A stretch of 62,729 nucleotides of DNA from Candidatus Paraprevotella stercoravium (GCA_944320795.1 CALUIU010000018.1:1-62729), one strand, 5' to 3'. Counted from the first letter of the stretch, positions 36,041 to 46,120 are shown. The notes: generated by a model from the sequence alone, not told the origin. Program-made: numbers and translations.

Positions 36041-36080
36041 ACGGGATGCTCTGCTTTTCGGCAGATCATCCCGTTTTTTT
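36041..36080 (+). terminator. Terminator after the nucleotidyltransferase
   Basis: ACGGGATG.TCTGC pairs with GCAGA.CATCCCGT, followed by seven T. Confidence 0.85.
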
Positions 36081-36241
36081 ATACTCCTTTGGTACTTGGT
36101 ATATTCGTGATAATTCTCAGGTATTTTATGGATGAAAATTCTCCTTGAATCCATGAAGAATGATTATCTTTGAAGCGATTCGGAAAAAAGGAACAGTAAT
36201 TGTTTCCTTTTTCATACGGGTTTTAAACAGATAGATAAGTA

Positions 36242-37121
36242 ATGAAAAATACGATGAAAGCAAGACTGAACTGGAAACTGTTTTTGATATGCTGTCTGTG
36301 TCTGAACGCAGGGTTGGCTAACGGACAGCTCAGAGGAAAAATCAATGAATTGTTGGGGAGGGCAGATACTGCCATTCGTGTTCAGGCGGCCGATACGCCA
36401 CAAATGGCAACAGATACAGGGACTTATCGTCGTTTGCAACAGTCTTTGCAGGAATCCCGTCAAAGAGAGGAACGCCTGCAAATGGAGTTGAACGAACTTA
36501 AAATAGGGGCTCTTGCCCGTGATTCTGTGAATCAGGCTTTACTGGTACGTCAGATTGATTCCTTAAGAGCTACGACAAAGGGATATCCGGTAGTGGTAGA
36601 CGAAGATACTTTATTTGCGTTTTATGCGGCAAGAGGCGGACTTACACCTCAGGCTGTCATCGCATACGATTAATTACAGTTCGTCGGCCAAGGAATATGG
36701 ACTGATTATTCATTCGGAAGTGACCATTGGGTATGACGCGCCCTGGCGTCAGGTGCGTCAGTTGCTGATAGAGGCGGCTTTGGCAACGCCCGGGGTAACC
36801 GATGAACCGAGACCGTTTGTGTTGCAAACCTCATTGAGTGACTGGTATCCGGTATATCAGGTCAACGCTTATGTACGTAATGCGCAGGAGTTGCCGCGTA
36901 TTTATTCCATCTTGCATCAGAACATACAGGACCGTTTCAATGAAGCCGGAGTGGAAATCATGTCACCGCACTATATGGCCATGCGTGACGGTAATGATAC
37001 GACAATTCCCAAAAATGATCAGCGTAGTAACCCGGATTATCAGAATTCTTCGCTAAAACTGAAAAAACAGACAGAGGAAAAAGAGCCGGAAACGGAACCG
37101 ACAGAGAAGAAACAAGAGTAA
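36242..37121 (+). pseudogene. MscS-type mechanosensitive channel gene with a large internal deletion
   Basis: Two out-of-frame pieces of one gene. The first (36242-36673) has a signal peptide, a helical periplasmic segment and DEDTLFAFYAARGGLTPQ. The second (in frame from about 36657 to 37121) begins SSHTINYSSSAKEYGLIIHS, then VTIGYDAPWRQVRQLLIEAA and ends with EAGVEIMSPHYMAMRDG, the C-terminal alpha/beta domain of MscS proteins. Between them all membrane segments and most of the beta domain are missing, roughly 250-300 codons judged from intact homologues. The junction is near 36652-36657 and shifts the frame, so no channel can be made. Confidence 0.8.
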
Positions 37122-37144
37122 ATCACTTTTAATATAATTAATTT

Positions 37145-37606
37145 ATGAATGTAGGAGATAAAGCGCCCGAAGTTCTGGGCTATAATGAAAAAGGAGAAGA
37201 AGTATTGTTGAGCCAGTATCGTGGCAAGAAGGTGGTGTTGTATTTCTATCCGAAAGACAATACCTCCGGTTGTACGGCTGAGGCTTGCAGCTTGCGTGAT
37301 CAGTATGCTGATTTAAAGCAGGCGGGTGTGGAAGTGATTGGAGTCAGTGTGGACAGTGCCGCTTCGCACCAGAAATTCATTGCCAAGCATGAACTGCCTT
37401 TCACGCTGATTGCTGATACCGAGAAGACTTTGGTAGAGGCTATGGGTGTATGGGGAGAGAAAAGCATGTACGGACGTAAATATATGGGTACTTTCCGTAC
37501 TACCTTTATCATTAATGAAGAAGGAGTCATTGAACATATATTCTTGCCCAAACAGATCAAAACCAAGACTCATGCCGATCAGATCCGTGATTATCTGAAA
37601 GGATAA
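37145..37606 (+). CDS. bcp: Thioredoxin-dependent thiol peroxidase (Bcp/PrxQ)
   Basis: 153 residues, cytoplasmic. Reduces hydrogen peroxide and organic peroxides with thioredoxin. The active site YPKDNTSGCTAEAC places the peroxidatic Cys at 43 and the resolving Cys at 48, the atypical two-Cys PrxQ arrangement. FRTTFIINEEG is the usual later strand. It follows the broken MscS gene by 23 nt and probably used that gene's promoter (TATCTTTG at 36165-36172). Confidence 0.95.
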   Translation: MNVGDKAPEVLGYNEKGEEVLLSQYRGKKVVLYFYPKDNTSGCTAEACSLRDQYADLKQAGVEVIGVSVDSAASHQKFIAKHELPFTLIADTEKTLVEAMGVWGEKSMYGRKYMGTFRTTFIINEEGVIEHIFLPKQIKTKTHADQIRDYLKG

Positions 37607-37652
37607 TCGTTGTTTGTCCTGATCCGTTATTCGAGAAAAGTTCTGCAAAATA

Positions 37653-37697
37653 AAAATCCATAGCAAAGTTTCCACATGGAATTTGCTATGGATTTTA
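37653..37697. terminator. Bidirectional terminator after bcp
   Basis: AAAATCCATAGCAAA pairs with TTTGCTATGGATTTT around an inner TTTCC/GGAA helix; convergent genes on both sides. Confidence 0.85.
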
Positions 37698-37724
37698 TTT
37701 GTTTTTACCTTTTCCAATATTGGC

Positions 37725-39761
37725 TTACCAAAGTTTCAGACGTTTATCTTCGGGCAGGAACATGGCGTCTTTAGATGTGATGCCGAAGGCCTGATACCAG
37801 GCGTCTATATGTGGTAATGCTCCGTTCACACGCCATTTATCCAAGGAATGCGGGTCACTTTTTGTCAATTTACGAATTTGTTCTTCTCGTATATTGGTTG
37901 CCCATAAATTGGCGTAGGCGATGAAGAAACGCTGTTCGGGTGTAAAATTGTCTTTTACCGGCAATGGATTTTCACGTGTGGCATTGTGGAATGCCAGCAA
38001 GGCAACTTTAAGACCACCGTGATCGGCCAGATTCTCACCGAGTGTCAGTTCACCATTGGCTTTCAGACCCGGAAGCACTTCTATTTGATCAAAATAGTTT
38101 TTCATGACCTCGGCACGCTTAACGAAGCGTTCCCCATCACCAGGAGCCCACCAGTCTGTCAGGTTTCCGTTTTTATCGAATTGTCTTCCCTTGTCATCGA
38201 AACCATGTGTCATCTCGTGGCCGATGACTACTCCGATAGCACCATAATTAAAGGCATCATCGTTGTCCATGTCGAAGAACGGGTATTGCAGGATTCCTGC
38301 CGGGAAACAGATTTCGTTGGTGGTCGGATTATAATATGCATTTACGGTCTGAGGAGTCATGTGCCACTCTTCCGGATCAACCGGTTTGTTCAGCTTTTCC
38401 TTAATCATGTTCTGAACATCAAATTCAGAGCAACGTATGATGTTTTCCAATAGCGTATCGCCAATCTCTAAGGCTGAATAGTCACGCCATTTGTCCGGAT
38501 ATCCCACTTTTACGTGAAAGGCATTCAGTTTGTCTAATGCGGCAGTCTTGGTTGTTTCGCTCATCCATTCCTGTTCTTTGATACGTTCTGCCAAAGCCGT
38601 TTGCAGATTCGCGATGAGTTTGATCATACGCTCTTTGGCAGCCTGCGGGAAATAACGTTCCACATACAGACGTCCCATTGCTTCGCCCAGATTACTTTCT
38701 ACTACACTTAAGGCACGTTTCCAGCGTGGACGGTCCTGTTCGCTACCCGACAATACTTTACCGTAGAAAGAGAAGTAGATGGCTCTTATGGAGTCGTCCA
38801 GATATGAAGCCGAGGAGTCAATCAGTTTCCAAAGCATAAATGCCTGAAGACTGTTCAGACTTTCTTCTTTCAGGACTGATTCCACCTCGTGTATGGCTTC
38901 CGGTTGCGCTACATTGACTTCTGAAATACCTTCCATGCCGATTATGCGGAAATAGTTACTCCAGTCAATACCCGGATAATCCTTTTTCAGGTTTTCAAAT
39001 GATATTTTATGATAGTTCGCTTCCGGGTCTCTCTGTTGTGTCGCATTATAAGATGCTTTGGCCAGACGAGTTTCTATGCGCATGATGTCGGTAACCATCT
39101 GATCGGCTTCTTCTTCATAGCCACAATAGGTCAGAGCCTCTTTCATATATTTCCGGTAAGCCTCACGGATATTTTTCGTCACCTCATCTTCGTCCAGATA
39201 ATATTCGCGTTCTCCCAGACAAATGCCTCCCTGATAAAGCTGTACCAGATTCATGCTGCTGTTTTTTATATCAGCGCCGATATAGAAGTAGAAGAAAGCC
39301 GGCATACCCAAACGTTGCATTTGTGCAACTTGCGCCATTAACTCAGTCTTGTTTTTACATTGGGTGATCTTTTCCATATAGGGGCGGATCGGTTGCCATC
39401 CGGCTTTATTGCGTGCGGTACTGTCCATGGCGCTCAGATAAAGTCGGGAAATCTTGTCTTCCAGACTACCGGGAGTAGCCTTGCTTTTGATCAGTTCCTC
39501 AATCAGCTGTTGCTGACGTTTGTTGTTATTTTCCATCAGCATGTCGAACGTACCGAATTGCGCATATTCGGCAGTGAGCGGATGAGCTTTGAGCCATCCT
39601 CCGCAAGCATACTGATAGAAGTCTGTTCCCGGTTTCACATCCAGGTTCATATTTTCAACAGAAATACCTGACAGATTTTTTTCTTCGGTCTGCGCATTCA
39701 GTGCAGTTACTGCTCCGGTATTCAGCAATAGAGAGAGCAGTGTCATTTTCCAATTTATCAT
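37725..39761 (-). CDS. pepO: M13-family zinc metallopeptidase (neprilysin/PepO type)
   Basis: 678 residues with a signal peptide ending near ALNAQ. Catalytic zinc motif GHEMTHGFDD (HExxH) and third ligand motif GENLADHGG are intact, as is NAYYNPTTNEICFPAGIL. These enzymes cleave oligopeptides in the periplasm or at the surface. The C-terminus ends DKRLKLW, matching the terminal Trp of the family but without the preceding Cys found in eukaryotic members. Ends convergent with bcp. Confidence 0.93.
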   Translation of the reverse strand: MINWKMTLLSLLLNTGAVTALNAQTEEKNLSGISVENMNLDVKPGTDFYQYACGGWLKAHPLTAEYAQFGTFDMLMENNNKRQQQLIEELIKSKATPGSLEDKISRLYLSAMDSTARNKAGWQPIRPYMEKITQCKNKTELMAQVAQMQRLGMPAFFYFYIGADIKNSSMNLVQLYQGGICLGEREYYLDEDEVTKNIREAYRKYMKEALTYCGYEEEADQMVTDIMRIETRLAKASYNATQQRDPEANYHKISFENLKKDYPGIDWSNYFRIIGMEGISEVNVAQPEAIHEVESVLKEESLNSLQAFMLWKLIDSSASYLDDSIRAIYFSFYGKVLSGSEQDRPRWKRALSVVESNLGEAMGRLYVERYFPQAAKERMIKLIANLQTALAERIKEQEWMSETTKTAALDKLNAFHVKVGYPDKWRDYSALEIGDTLLENIIRCSEFDVQNMIKEKLNKPVDPEEWHMTPQTVNAYYNPTTNEICFPAGILQYPFFDMDNDDAFNYGAIGVVIGHEMTHGFDDKGRQFDKNGNLTDWWAPGDGERFVKRAEVMKNYFDQIEVLPGLKANGELTLGENLADHGGLKVALLAFHNATRENPLPVKDNFTPEQRFFIAYANLWATNIREEQIRKLTKSDPHSLDKWRVNGALPHIDAWYQAFGITSKDAMFLPEDKRLKLW

Positions 39762-39772
39762 GTTCCGACTAT

Positions 39773-41716
39773 TTAGTTGTTTGTTTTCGCTTCATCCAGT
39801 TCCAGAGATACCGCTTCCCAACGTTCTACAGTTTCGTCCAACTGTTTTTTAAGTGCGCCGTGCTTTTCATAAAGCTGCATGTCGGCCGCTCCTTCGGGAG
39901 TTGCCATTTGCGCCTCGAGCTCCGCGATTTGTGTTTCCAGTCCCTCGATTTCCGATTCACAGACACTGACCGCTTTTTCCAGTTTGCGTATTTTCTTTTG
40001 CTGTTCCTTCTGCTGTTCGTAGGACAGACGGTTGCTGCTGGTTTCCTTTTCAGCCGGTGCGCTGGTTTTGGTGGTCGGACTGCTGCTTAGTTGCAGTTCG
40101 TTGAGTGATTCGATATTCTTTTTCTTCAGAAAGTCGTAGATGCCGCCGAGGTGTTCTTTCACTACACCTCCGCCGAACTCGTAAACTTTTTCTACCAGTC
40201 CGTCGAGGAATTCACGGTCATGGCTTACCACGATTACCGTACCGTCAAAATCCCGGATGGCTTCTTTGAGCACATCTTTCGAACGCATGTCCAGATGGTT
40301 GGTCGGCTCATCGAGAATCAGCAGGTTTACCGGTTCCAGCAACAGTTTGATCATGGCCAGACGGCTGCGCTCACCACCGGAAAGTACCTTGACCTTCTTT
40401 TCTGAGGCTTCTCCTCCAAACATGAAAGAGCCGAGGATGTCCTTGATGCGCAGACGGATGTCGCCTTTCGCTACCCGGTCTATCGTATCGAAAACGGTCA
40501 GCTCTCCATCGAGCAGCTGCGCCTGGTTTTGGGCAAAGTAACCGATCTGTACCATGTGCCCCACTTTCAGGGTACCGTCAAAAGGAATCTCGTTCATGAT
40601 ACATTTCACAAGCGTAGACTTACCCTCACCGTTTTTACCTACAAAAGCCACTTTCTCGCCACGCTTGATGGTGAGGTTTACATCGTGGAATACTACATGA
40701 TCGCCATAAGCCTTACGCACATTTTCGCAGATGATGGGATAGTCACCGCTACGCATGGCTGGCGGAAACTTAAGGTGTAGTGAAGAGTTGTCCACTTCGT
40801 CCACTTCAATCGGGATGATTTTTTCCAGCTGTTTGATGCGGCTCTGCACCTGTACGGCCTTGGTGGCCTTATAGCGGAAGCGCTCGATAAAGTCCTTGAT
40901 GTCGGCAATTTCCTTTTGCTGGTTTTCATAGGCACGGAGCTGCTGTTCGCGTCGTTCGGCACGTAGCTTCACATATTCGTCATATTTCACCTTATAGTCG
41001 TAGATGCGTCCGCAGGAGATTTCCAAAGTGCGGTTGGTTACGTTATTGATAAACGCACGGTCGTGGCTGACCAGTACTACGGCATTGGCCCGGGTTGACA
41101 GAAAGTTTTCCAGCCACTGGATACTTTCAATGTCCAGATGGTTGGTCGGCTCATCGAGCAACAGAATGTCCGGTTTACGCAGCAACAGTTTGGCCAGTTC
41201 GATACGCATACGCCATCCTCCGCTGAACTCTTTGGTGGGGCGGTCAAAATCAGAGCGTGCGAAGCCCAGTCCCATGAGTGTCCGTTCGATTTCGGCATGG
41301 AAGTTCATGCCTCCCATCATCTGGAAACGTTCGTTTTCGTGCGTAAAACGTTCCACGAGCTGCATATAGCTTTCGCTTTCATAGTCCGTACGTTCTGCCA
41401 GTTCGTTGTTCATCTTCTCCAGTCGGAGCTGCATTTCCGTAATATGGTCAAAGGCCTGCATGGCTTCCTCCATGACGGTATGTTCATCCGACAGCACCAT
41501 GACCTGAGGCAGATATCCGATGGTGGTGTCTTTCGGCACAGCCACTACGCCCCCTGTGGGTTGTTGCAGTCCGGCAATGATTTTGAGCATGGTGGATTTT
41601 CCCGCTCCGTTTTTTCCGACGAGCGCGATGCGGTCCTTGTCATTTATCACATAAGATACGTTCTGGAATAAGGGCTTGGCTCCAAATTCCACTTCGAGGT
41701 TTTCTACTGAAATCAA
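39773..41716 (-). CDS. ABC-F family ATP-binding protein
   Basis: 647 residues with two ABC domains in tandem and no membrane segments: Walker A GKNGAGKST and GKNGEGKST, signatures FSGGWRMRIELAK and LSGGERSRLAMIK, Walker B LLLDEPTNHLD and LILDEPTNHLD. A linker (ERFRYKATKAVQVQSRIKQL) and a C-terminal coiled coil (KIRKLEKAVSVCESEIEGLE) match the Uup/EttA group of ribosome-associated factors. Minus-strand TATTTTTG at 41746-41753 is the likely promoter; the M13 gene follows 11 nt later. Confidence 0.92.
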   Translation of the reverse strand: MISVENLEVEFGAKPLFQNVSYVINDKDRIALVGKNGAGKSTMLKIIAGLQQPTGGVVAVPKDTTIGYLPQVMVLSDEHTVMEEAMQAFDHITEMQLRLEKMNNELAERTDYESESYMQLVERFTHENERFQMMGGMNFHAEIERTLMGLGFARSDFDRPTKEFSGGWRMRIELAKLLLRKPDILLLDEPTNHLDIESIQWLENFLSTRANAVVLVSHDRAFINNVTNRTLEISCGRIYDYKVKYDEYVKLRAERREQQLRAYENQQKEIADIKDFIERFRYKATKAVQVQSRIKQLEKIIPIEVDEVDNSSLHLKFPPAMRSGDYPIICENVRKAYGDHVVFHDVNLTIKRGEKVAFVGKNGEGKSTLVKCIMNEIPFDGTLKVGHMVQIGYFAQNQAQLLDGELTVFDTIDRVAKGDIRLRIKDILGSFMFGGEASEKKVKVLSGGERSRLAMIKLLLEPVNLLILDEPTNHLDMRSKDVLKEAIRDFDGTVIVVSHDREFLDGLVEKVYEFGGGVVKEHLGGIYDFLKKKNIESLNELQLSSSPTTKTSAPAEKETSSNRLSYEQQKEQQKKIRKLEKAVSVCESEIEGLETQIAELEAQMATPEGAADMQLYEKHGALKKQLDETVERWEAVSLELDEAKTNN

Positions 41717-41875
41717 AGTATTTTGTCTTTTTAAAATTCGAGATGCAAAAATACGGATTTTTCAGCAGAATCGGGAGGCGAGTCTCAAAAAACTTATGGT
41801 AGGTCTGCTGAGTGTTAAAAATGAATTGTCAGACAATTGTCATTTCTTCTACATCATTTTGTTATGGTATTCAGA

Positions 41876-41883
41876 TACTTTTG
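41876..41883 (+). promoter_or_regulatory. Promoter -7 box of the LpxH-glycosyltransferase pair
   Basis: TACTTTTG, a TAnnTTTG match 22 nt before the start codon. Confidence 0.6.
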
Positions 41884-41905
41884 TACTGACCAAAAAGAAA
41901 AAACC

Positions 41906-42712
41906 ATGCAATTGAGAAAACATTATCGTACGATTGTGCTTTCAGACATACACCTGGGCACATCCCATTCCAAAGTGGATGAAGTGAATCAATTTTTGAA
42001 AAGTGTGAACTGCGACCGTCTGATTCTGAACGGTGATATTATTGACGGATGGCATATCCGCAAGAACGGAAGCAAAAAATGGTTGCCGGAACATACCTTG
42101 TTCTTCAAGATTCTGATGAAGCTGATGGAGAAATGCAATACCGAGATCATTTATGTCAGTGGAAATCATGATGATTTTCTGGATGCCCTGGTTCCGCTTC
42201 AATTGGGAAATATTACGGTAGTCAAGGATTTTGTTCATGAAACCAATGGAAAACGATATTTTGTGACGCATGGTGATGTGTTCGACCGGGTGACAAGTCA
42301 GATGAAGTGGCTGGCTAATCTGGGTGATACCGGATATACATTCCTGTTATGGTTTAACGGCTGGTATAACCGTTATCGCCGGGCAATGGGCAAACCTTAT
42401 TATTCTTTGTCGCAACGTATCAAGCAAAAGGTGAAAACGGCTGTGTCCTATATTTCAGACTTTGAGCAGACACTAGCCGAATTTGCACAAAGTAAAAAAT
42501 GCGATGGTGTGATCTGTGGCCATATTCATCATCCCGAAAATACCTATTATGGAAATATACATTATCTGAATTCTGGTGATTGGGTGGAAACCATGTCGGC
42601 TTTGGCTGAGGATGAAGACGGAAACTGGAGCATTCTTTATTATGGTGAAACATATCAGAATGCTGAATGTGAAGAGAATCAGGACATAACAAAAATAAAT
42701 GCAGCGGTATGA
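41906..42712 (+). CDS. lpxH: LpxH-like UDP-2,3-diacylglucosamine diphosphatase
   Basis: 268 residues of the calcineurin-like metallophosphoesterase fold. All motifs are present: SDIHLGTSHS, NGDIIDGWH, SGNHDD, VTHGD and GHIHHPE. In Bacteroidetes this family is assigned to the lipid A pathway, hydrolysing UDP-diacylglucosamine to lipid X. ATG at 41906 is used because the -7 box lies inside the longer frame. Its TGA overlaps the next ATG (ATGA), so the two genes are translationally coupled, which suggests the glycosyltransferase also acts on an envelope lipid or glycan. Confidence 0.78.
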   Translation: MQLRKHYRTIVLSDIHLGTSHSKVDEVNQFLKSVNCDRLILNGDIIDGWHIRKNGSKKWLPEHTLFFKILMKLMEKCNTEIIYVSGNHDDFLDALVPLQLGNITVVKDFVHETNGKRYFVTHGDVFDRVTSQMKWLANLGDTGYTFLLWFNGWYNRYRRAMGKPYYSLSQRIKQKVKTAVSYISDFEQTLAEFAQSKKCDGVICGHIHHPENTYYGNIHYLNSGDWVETMSALAEDEDGNWSILYYGETYQNAECEENQDITKINAAV

Positions 42713-43824
42713 GATTTCTTTTTGTAGTGCAAGGTGAGGGACGCGGACATTTGACACAGGCCTTGGCCATGGAGCGATTGCTCACTCAGGCCGGTCATGA
42801 AGTTGTGGAGATTTTGGTCGGAAAAAGCAATAGCCGGCAATTGCCCGGTTTTTTCAATCGGAACGTGAAGGCTGCCGTAAGTCGTTTTGACAGTCCGAAT
42901 TTTTTGCCTTCGGCTAAAACCGGCCGGGCCAATCTTACAAAGAGTATCACTTACAATATGACTTGTTTGTCTGCCTATTGGCATAGTATCCGTTTCATCC
43001 GTGAAAAAATAGAGAATAGTGGAGTGGATGCTGTCATCAATTTTTATGAGTTGCTTGTAGGGATGACTTATGCGTTACACCGTATTCGTGTGCCGCAGAT
43101 CTGTATCGGGCATCAGTATCTTTTTCTGCACCACGATTTCAAGACCCCGTTTAACCAGAATGTAGATATGCAACTGTTGCGTCTCTTCACCAAGATGACG
43201 GCATGGGGATCGGCACGGAAGTTAGCATTGTCTTTTCACATGATGCCGGTGGACCGTGAAGAGAATATTGTGACCGTTCCGCCTTTGTTGCGTCGTGAGG
43301 TGCTTTCCCAAAAGGCTGTTCCCGGCGATTATGTGCACGGCTATATGCTCAATCCCGGATTTGTGGAACAGGTGAAGGCCTGGCATGCCCGTCATCCTGA
43401 AGTGTCGCTGCGTTTCTTTTGGGACAAGCAGAATGCTTCCGTGATGAAGAAAGTGGACGAAACTCTGACACTGTACCAGATTGATGATGTGGAGTTTCTG
43501 AAACAGATGCGTGGCTGTGGAGCTTATGCCACTACGGCCGGTTTTGAATCTATCTGCGAAGCGATGTACTGGGGCAAGCCCATTCTGATGGTTCCGGCAC
43601 ATATCGAGCAGGAATGCAATGCCTGGGATGCGGCCCGTAATGGTGCCGGCATTATCTCCGATGACTTCAATCTGGACCGTTTGCTGGAGTTTGCCCGCGA
43701 TTATCGTCCAGACACGGCTTTCCGTGCCTGGGTGCAGTCTGCAGGCGAAATCATACTTTCTGAAATCGAATCTGTAGTTCACGAGTCTATAGGCGATAGC
43801 GCTTTGGTATCTGCAGCCTGCTGA
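42709..43824 (+). CDS. GT-B glycosyltransferase, MurG/UGT-like
   Basis: 371 residues with an N-terminal VVQGEGRGHLTQALAMERLL (glycine-rich acceptor loop with His) and a C-terminal donor-binding part YATTAGFESICEAMYWGKP then MVPAHIEQECNAWDA, the classic two-Rossmann GT-B pattern. There are no membrane helices, so it works at the inner face of the membrane. The acceptor is unknown. Overlaps lpxH by four bases. Confidence 0.78.
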   Translation: MRFLFVVQGEGRGHLTQALAMERLLTQAGHEVVEILVGKSNSRQLPGFFNRNVKAAVSRFDSPNFLPSAKTGRANLTKSITYNMTCLSAYWHSIRFIREKIENSGVDAVINFYELLVGMTYALHRIRVPQICIGHQYLFLHHDFKTPFNQNVDMQLLRLFTKMTAWGSARKLALSFHMMPVDREENIVTVPPLLRREVLSQKAVPGDYVHGYMLNPGFVEQVKAWHARHPEVSLRFFWDKQNASVMKKVDETLTLYQIDDVEFLKQMRGCGAYATTAGFESICEAMYWGKPILMVPAHIEQECNAWDAARNGAGIISDDFNLDRLLEFARDYRPDTAFRAWVQSAGEIILSEIESVVHESIGDSALVSAAC

Positions 43825-43867
43825 GAATACATTCAGGTTACATGAATGTGTTCTGGAAAATCAGGAT

Positions 43868-44526
43868 CTACCGCTTTGGAGTTTCTTTCTGATAAATTGT
43901 TTGCAGAATGAACCGGGCGACACATGGTCTGTAATGAGAGTCTTCATAATAGTTATGATAATCTTCGGTGATAGAATTTACTCCTGAGAAATCATAAATG
44001 TTGTTTTCTCCAAATAGCATTTCCAGTTGCCTCTTATCTTCGGGATGCAGTTTTTGCTGATAATACAAAGGAGAAATGATTACCTTGTAATGGCTGTGAT
44101 GCTTTTGCAATAGGGCTGCCATATTTTGTAATAGGGAATATTGACTGTCACCGATGACCGCGGGGTGTGTCTGTGGAGTTTGTTTTCCTTCGAATACGGC
44201 TAATCGCTGTGGCGAGTAATAGTTGCCTTGGTTGATTTCATGCTCAATGCTGTCGTAACGTATTTCATTATAACGGAGTTCATAAGTAATATTGAATTCC
44301 TTTATTAGAAAATTCCGGGTCATATAATCCTTTAATCTATGGCTGATGGCATAGTCGCAAACGGCAAAAGCTATTTTAGGGTTGCAGTATGCCATGAAAT
44401 GTACCCAGTGAAAACCCCAGAAATGTTTGTACTGTTCTGTTTCAGGAGACGGGTAAAACAGAGCTTCCAGTAAAGTATAAATACAATAGGAAGAAATATT
44501 AAAAATTCAATAGAGTTAAACAGCAT
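43868..44526 (-). pseudogene. MBOAT acyltransferase start fused by deletion to an SGNH-like gene tail
   Basis: The ATG at 44526 opens a frame reading MLFNSIEFLIFLPIVFILYW, the standard N-terminus of MBOAT membrane O-acyltransferases. After about 24 codons the homology stops and another frame carries the C-terminal part of a different protein: KHFWGFHWVHFMAYCNPK through NYYEDSHYRPCVARFILQ (ends 43868), with the late Asp/His pattern of SGNH/DltD-like partners that usually follow MBOAT genes. The body of the MBOAT gene and the front of its neighbour are missing. The remaining 175-codon frame (43868-44395) might still be translated but lacks its active-site front. Confidence 0.65.
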
Positions 44527-44697
44527 TATTGTTGATTTATTACAAGGAAATAATCGTATCTTGGTTGAAAAGTATTTTTTGTTTCTTTAATCAGGATATG
44601 AAAAGAATGTAAAATTACGATAAATGGAATTTCTTCCCAAATTTTTTGATTATTTGTTTAACAATCTGTTGGTAACCCGTATTGGTACGAAGCCATA

Positions 44698-44750
44698 TAA
44701 CAGAAAACGGATATTCTTGTCTTTTGAACAGGAATATCCGTTTTCTGTTA
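44698..44750 (-). terminator. Terminator of the alcohol dehydrogenase gene
   Basis: A 19-bp perfect stem (44698-44716 against 44732-44750) with a 15-nt loop, 35 nt past the stop. Confidence 0.8.
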
Positions 44751-44785
44751 TAAACATTCAATGATGAATCAGGAATTTAATACCT

Positions 44786-45961
44786 TTATCGATATGACTC
44801 TTTGTAGATGGCAATGATTTCCTCGTCGTTCAGCGGGCGCGGATCGAACTGGAACAGTCCGCCCATGGTGTCACGGGCATTGGCAGCAAAGCGTTCGAAA
44901 TCCTCTTCCTTGATACCCCATTCGCTTAGTGCCAGCTGGTCTACACCACATTCTTTCTGCATGCGCTCCAAAGCTTCGATGAAGTCGCTCGGACGGTTGC
45001 TCTTGCTTTGTGTCATCACCTCGGCCATCTTCATGTATCTCTTGGTGCAGTCGTTGCGGAAAGTATTGAAGTAAGCCCGGCTGATGGCAATCAGTCCTGC
45101 GCCGTGCGGCAGTGCCGGATAATAGGCGCTCATGGCGTGCTCCAGAGAATGTTCAGAAGTGCAGCTTGAAGTAGACTCCACCATTCCGGCCAAAGTGCTT
45201 GCCCAGGCTACTCGTGCGCGGGCAACAAGGTCATTTCCGTCGCACACGGCTTTGGGCAGATATTTGTATAACAGACGAATGGCTTCGAGGGCGTAGAGAT
45301 CGCTGATGCCGTTGCTGCATCCGGCTATATATCCTTCAGCGGCATGGAAAAAGGCATCGAATCCTTGATAAGCCGTAAGTTTCGGCGGGATGGAAACCAT
45401 CAGTTTCGGATCGATGATAGACAGTACCGGGAAGGTATAGCGGTTGCCGTAACCGATTTTTTCCTGCTTTTCCTCATCGGTGATGACGGTCCACGGATCG
45501 GCTTCCGTACCCGTTCCGGCAGTTGTCGGAATGGCCACTACGGGTAGTGCACCCTGGATTTCACGTCCCTTGCCGCTTCCTCCGGAGATGTAATCCCAGT
45601 AGTCACCCTTATTGCAAGCCATCACGGCGATGGATTTGGCTGAATCGATACTGCTTCCGCCACCCAGACCGATCACGAAATCACAGCCCAGTTCCTTACA
45701 GATGGATGCTGCCTCCATGACGTGTGCCTTGGTTGGGTTGGGTTGTATTTTGTCATAAACGATTGCTGATACATTGTTCTCCGTGAGCAGACGGAGTACC
45801 AGATCCAGATAACCATACTTTTTCATGGAACTGCCCGATGAAATAACCACCATTGCCTTTTTACCGGGAAGTTCTTCCGTAGCTAATTTCTTGATCTCGC
45901 CACATCCGAACACGATCTTCGTGGGGATGTGAAAACTGAATGAAGGATTGTTATTCATCAT
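44786..45961 (-). CDS. Iron-containing alcohol dehydrogenase (class III)
   Basis: 391 residues. The NAD(P)-binding GLGGGSSIDSAKSIAV and metal-site residues in QGFDAFFHAAEGY and HSLEHAMSAYYPALPHGAG (Asp and three His) are all present. Enzymes of this group reduce aldehydes such as butyraldehyde or act on glycols, often with NADPH. It is monocistronic, with minus-strand TATTTTTG at 45986-45993 as probable promoter. MM at the start leaves 45961 or 45958 as the first codon. Confidence 0.9.
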   Translation of the reverse strand: MMNNNPSFSFHIPTKIVFGCGEIKKLATEELPGKKAMVVISSGSSMKKYGYLDLVLRLLTENNVSAIVYDKIQPNPTKAHVMEAASICKELGCDFVIGLGGGSSIDSAKSIAVMACNKGDYWDYISGGSGKGREIQGALPVVAIPTTAGTGTEADPWTVITDEEKQEKIGYGNRYTFPVLSIIDPKLMVSIPPKLTAYQGFDAFFHAAEGYIAGCSNGISDLYALEAIRLLYKYLPKAVCDGNDLVARARVAWASTLAGMVESTSSCTSEHSLEHAMSAYYPALPHGAGLIAISRAYFNTFRNDCTKRYMKMAEVMTQSKSNRPSDFIEALERMQKECGVDQLALSEWGIKEEDFERFAANARDTMGGLFQFDPRPLNDEEIIAIYKESYR

Positions 45962-46089
45962 AATAATTACATTTAAGCATATACCCAAAAATAGGAAAAA
46001 AACAAATGAAAAACGAAACTTTACGGCGGTTTTTCTTACGTTTTTAAATTCATTTTATAATTAAAGCCTTATCCTTATATGTTATAGTC

Positions 46090-46120
46090 TTTGTTTGCTT
46101 TCTATTTTGCGCTAACTTTG
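46090..46120 (+). promoter_or_regulatory. Promoter of the metA operon
   Basis: TTTG at 46090-46093, 19 nt, then TAACTTTG at 46113-46120; start codon 27 nt later. The leader is too short for a SAM riboswitch. Confidence 0.75.
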
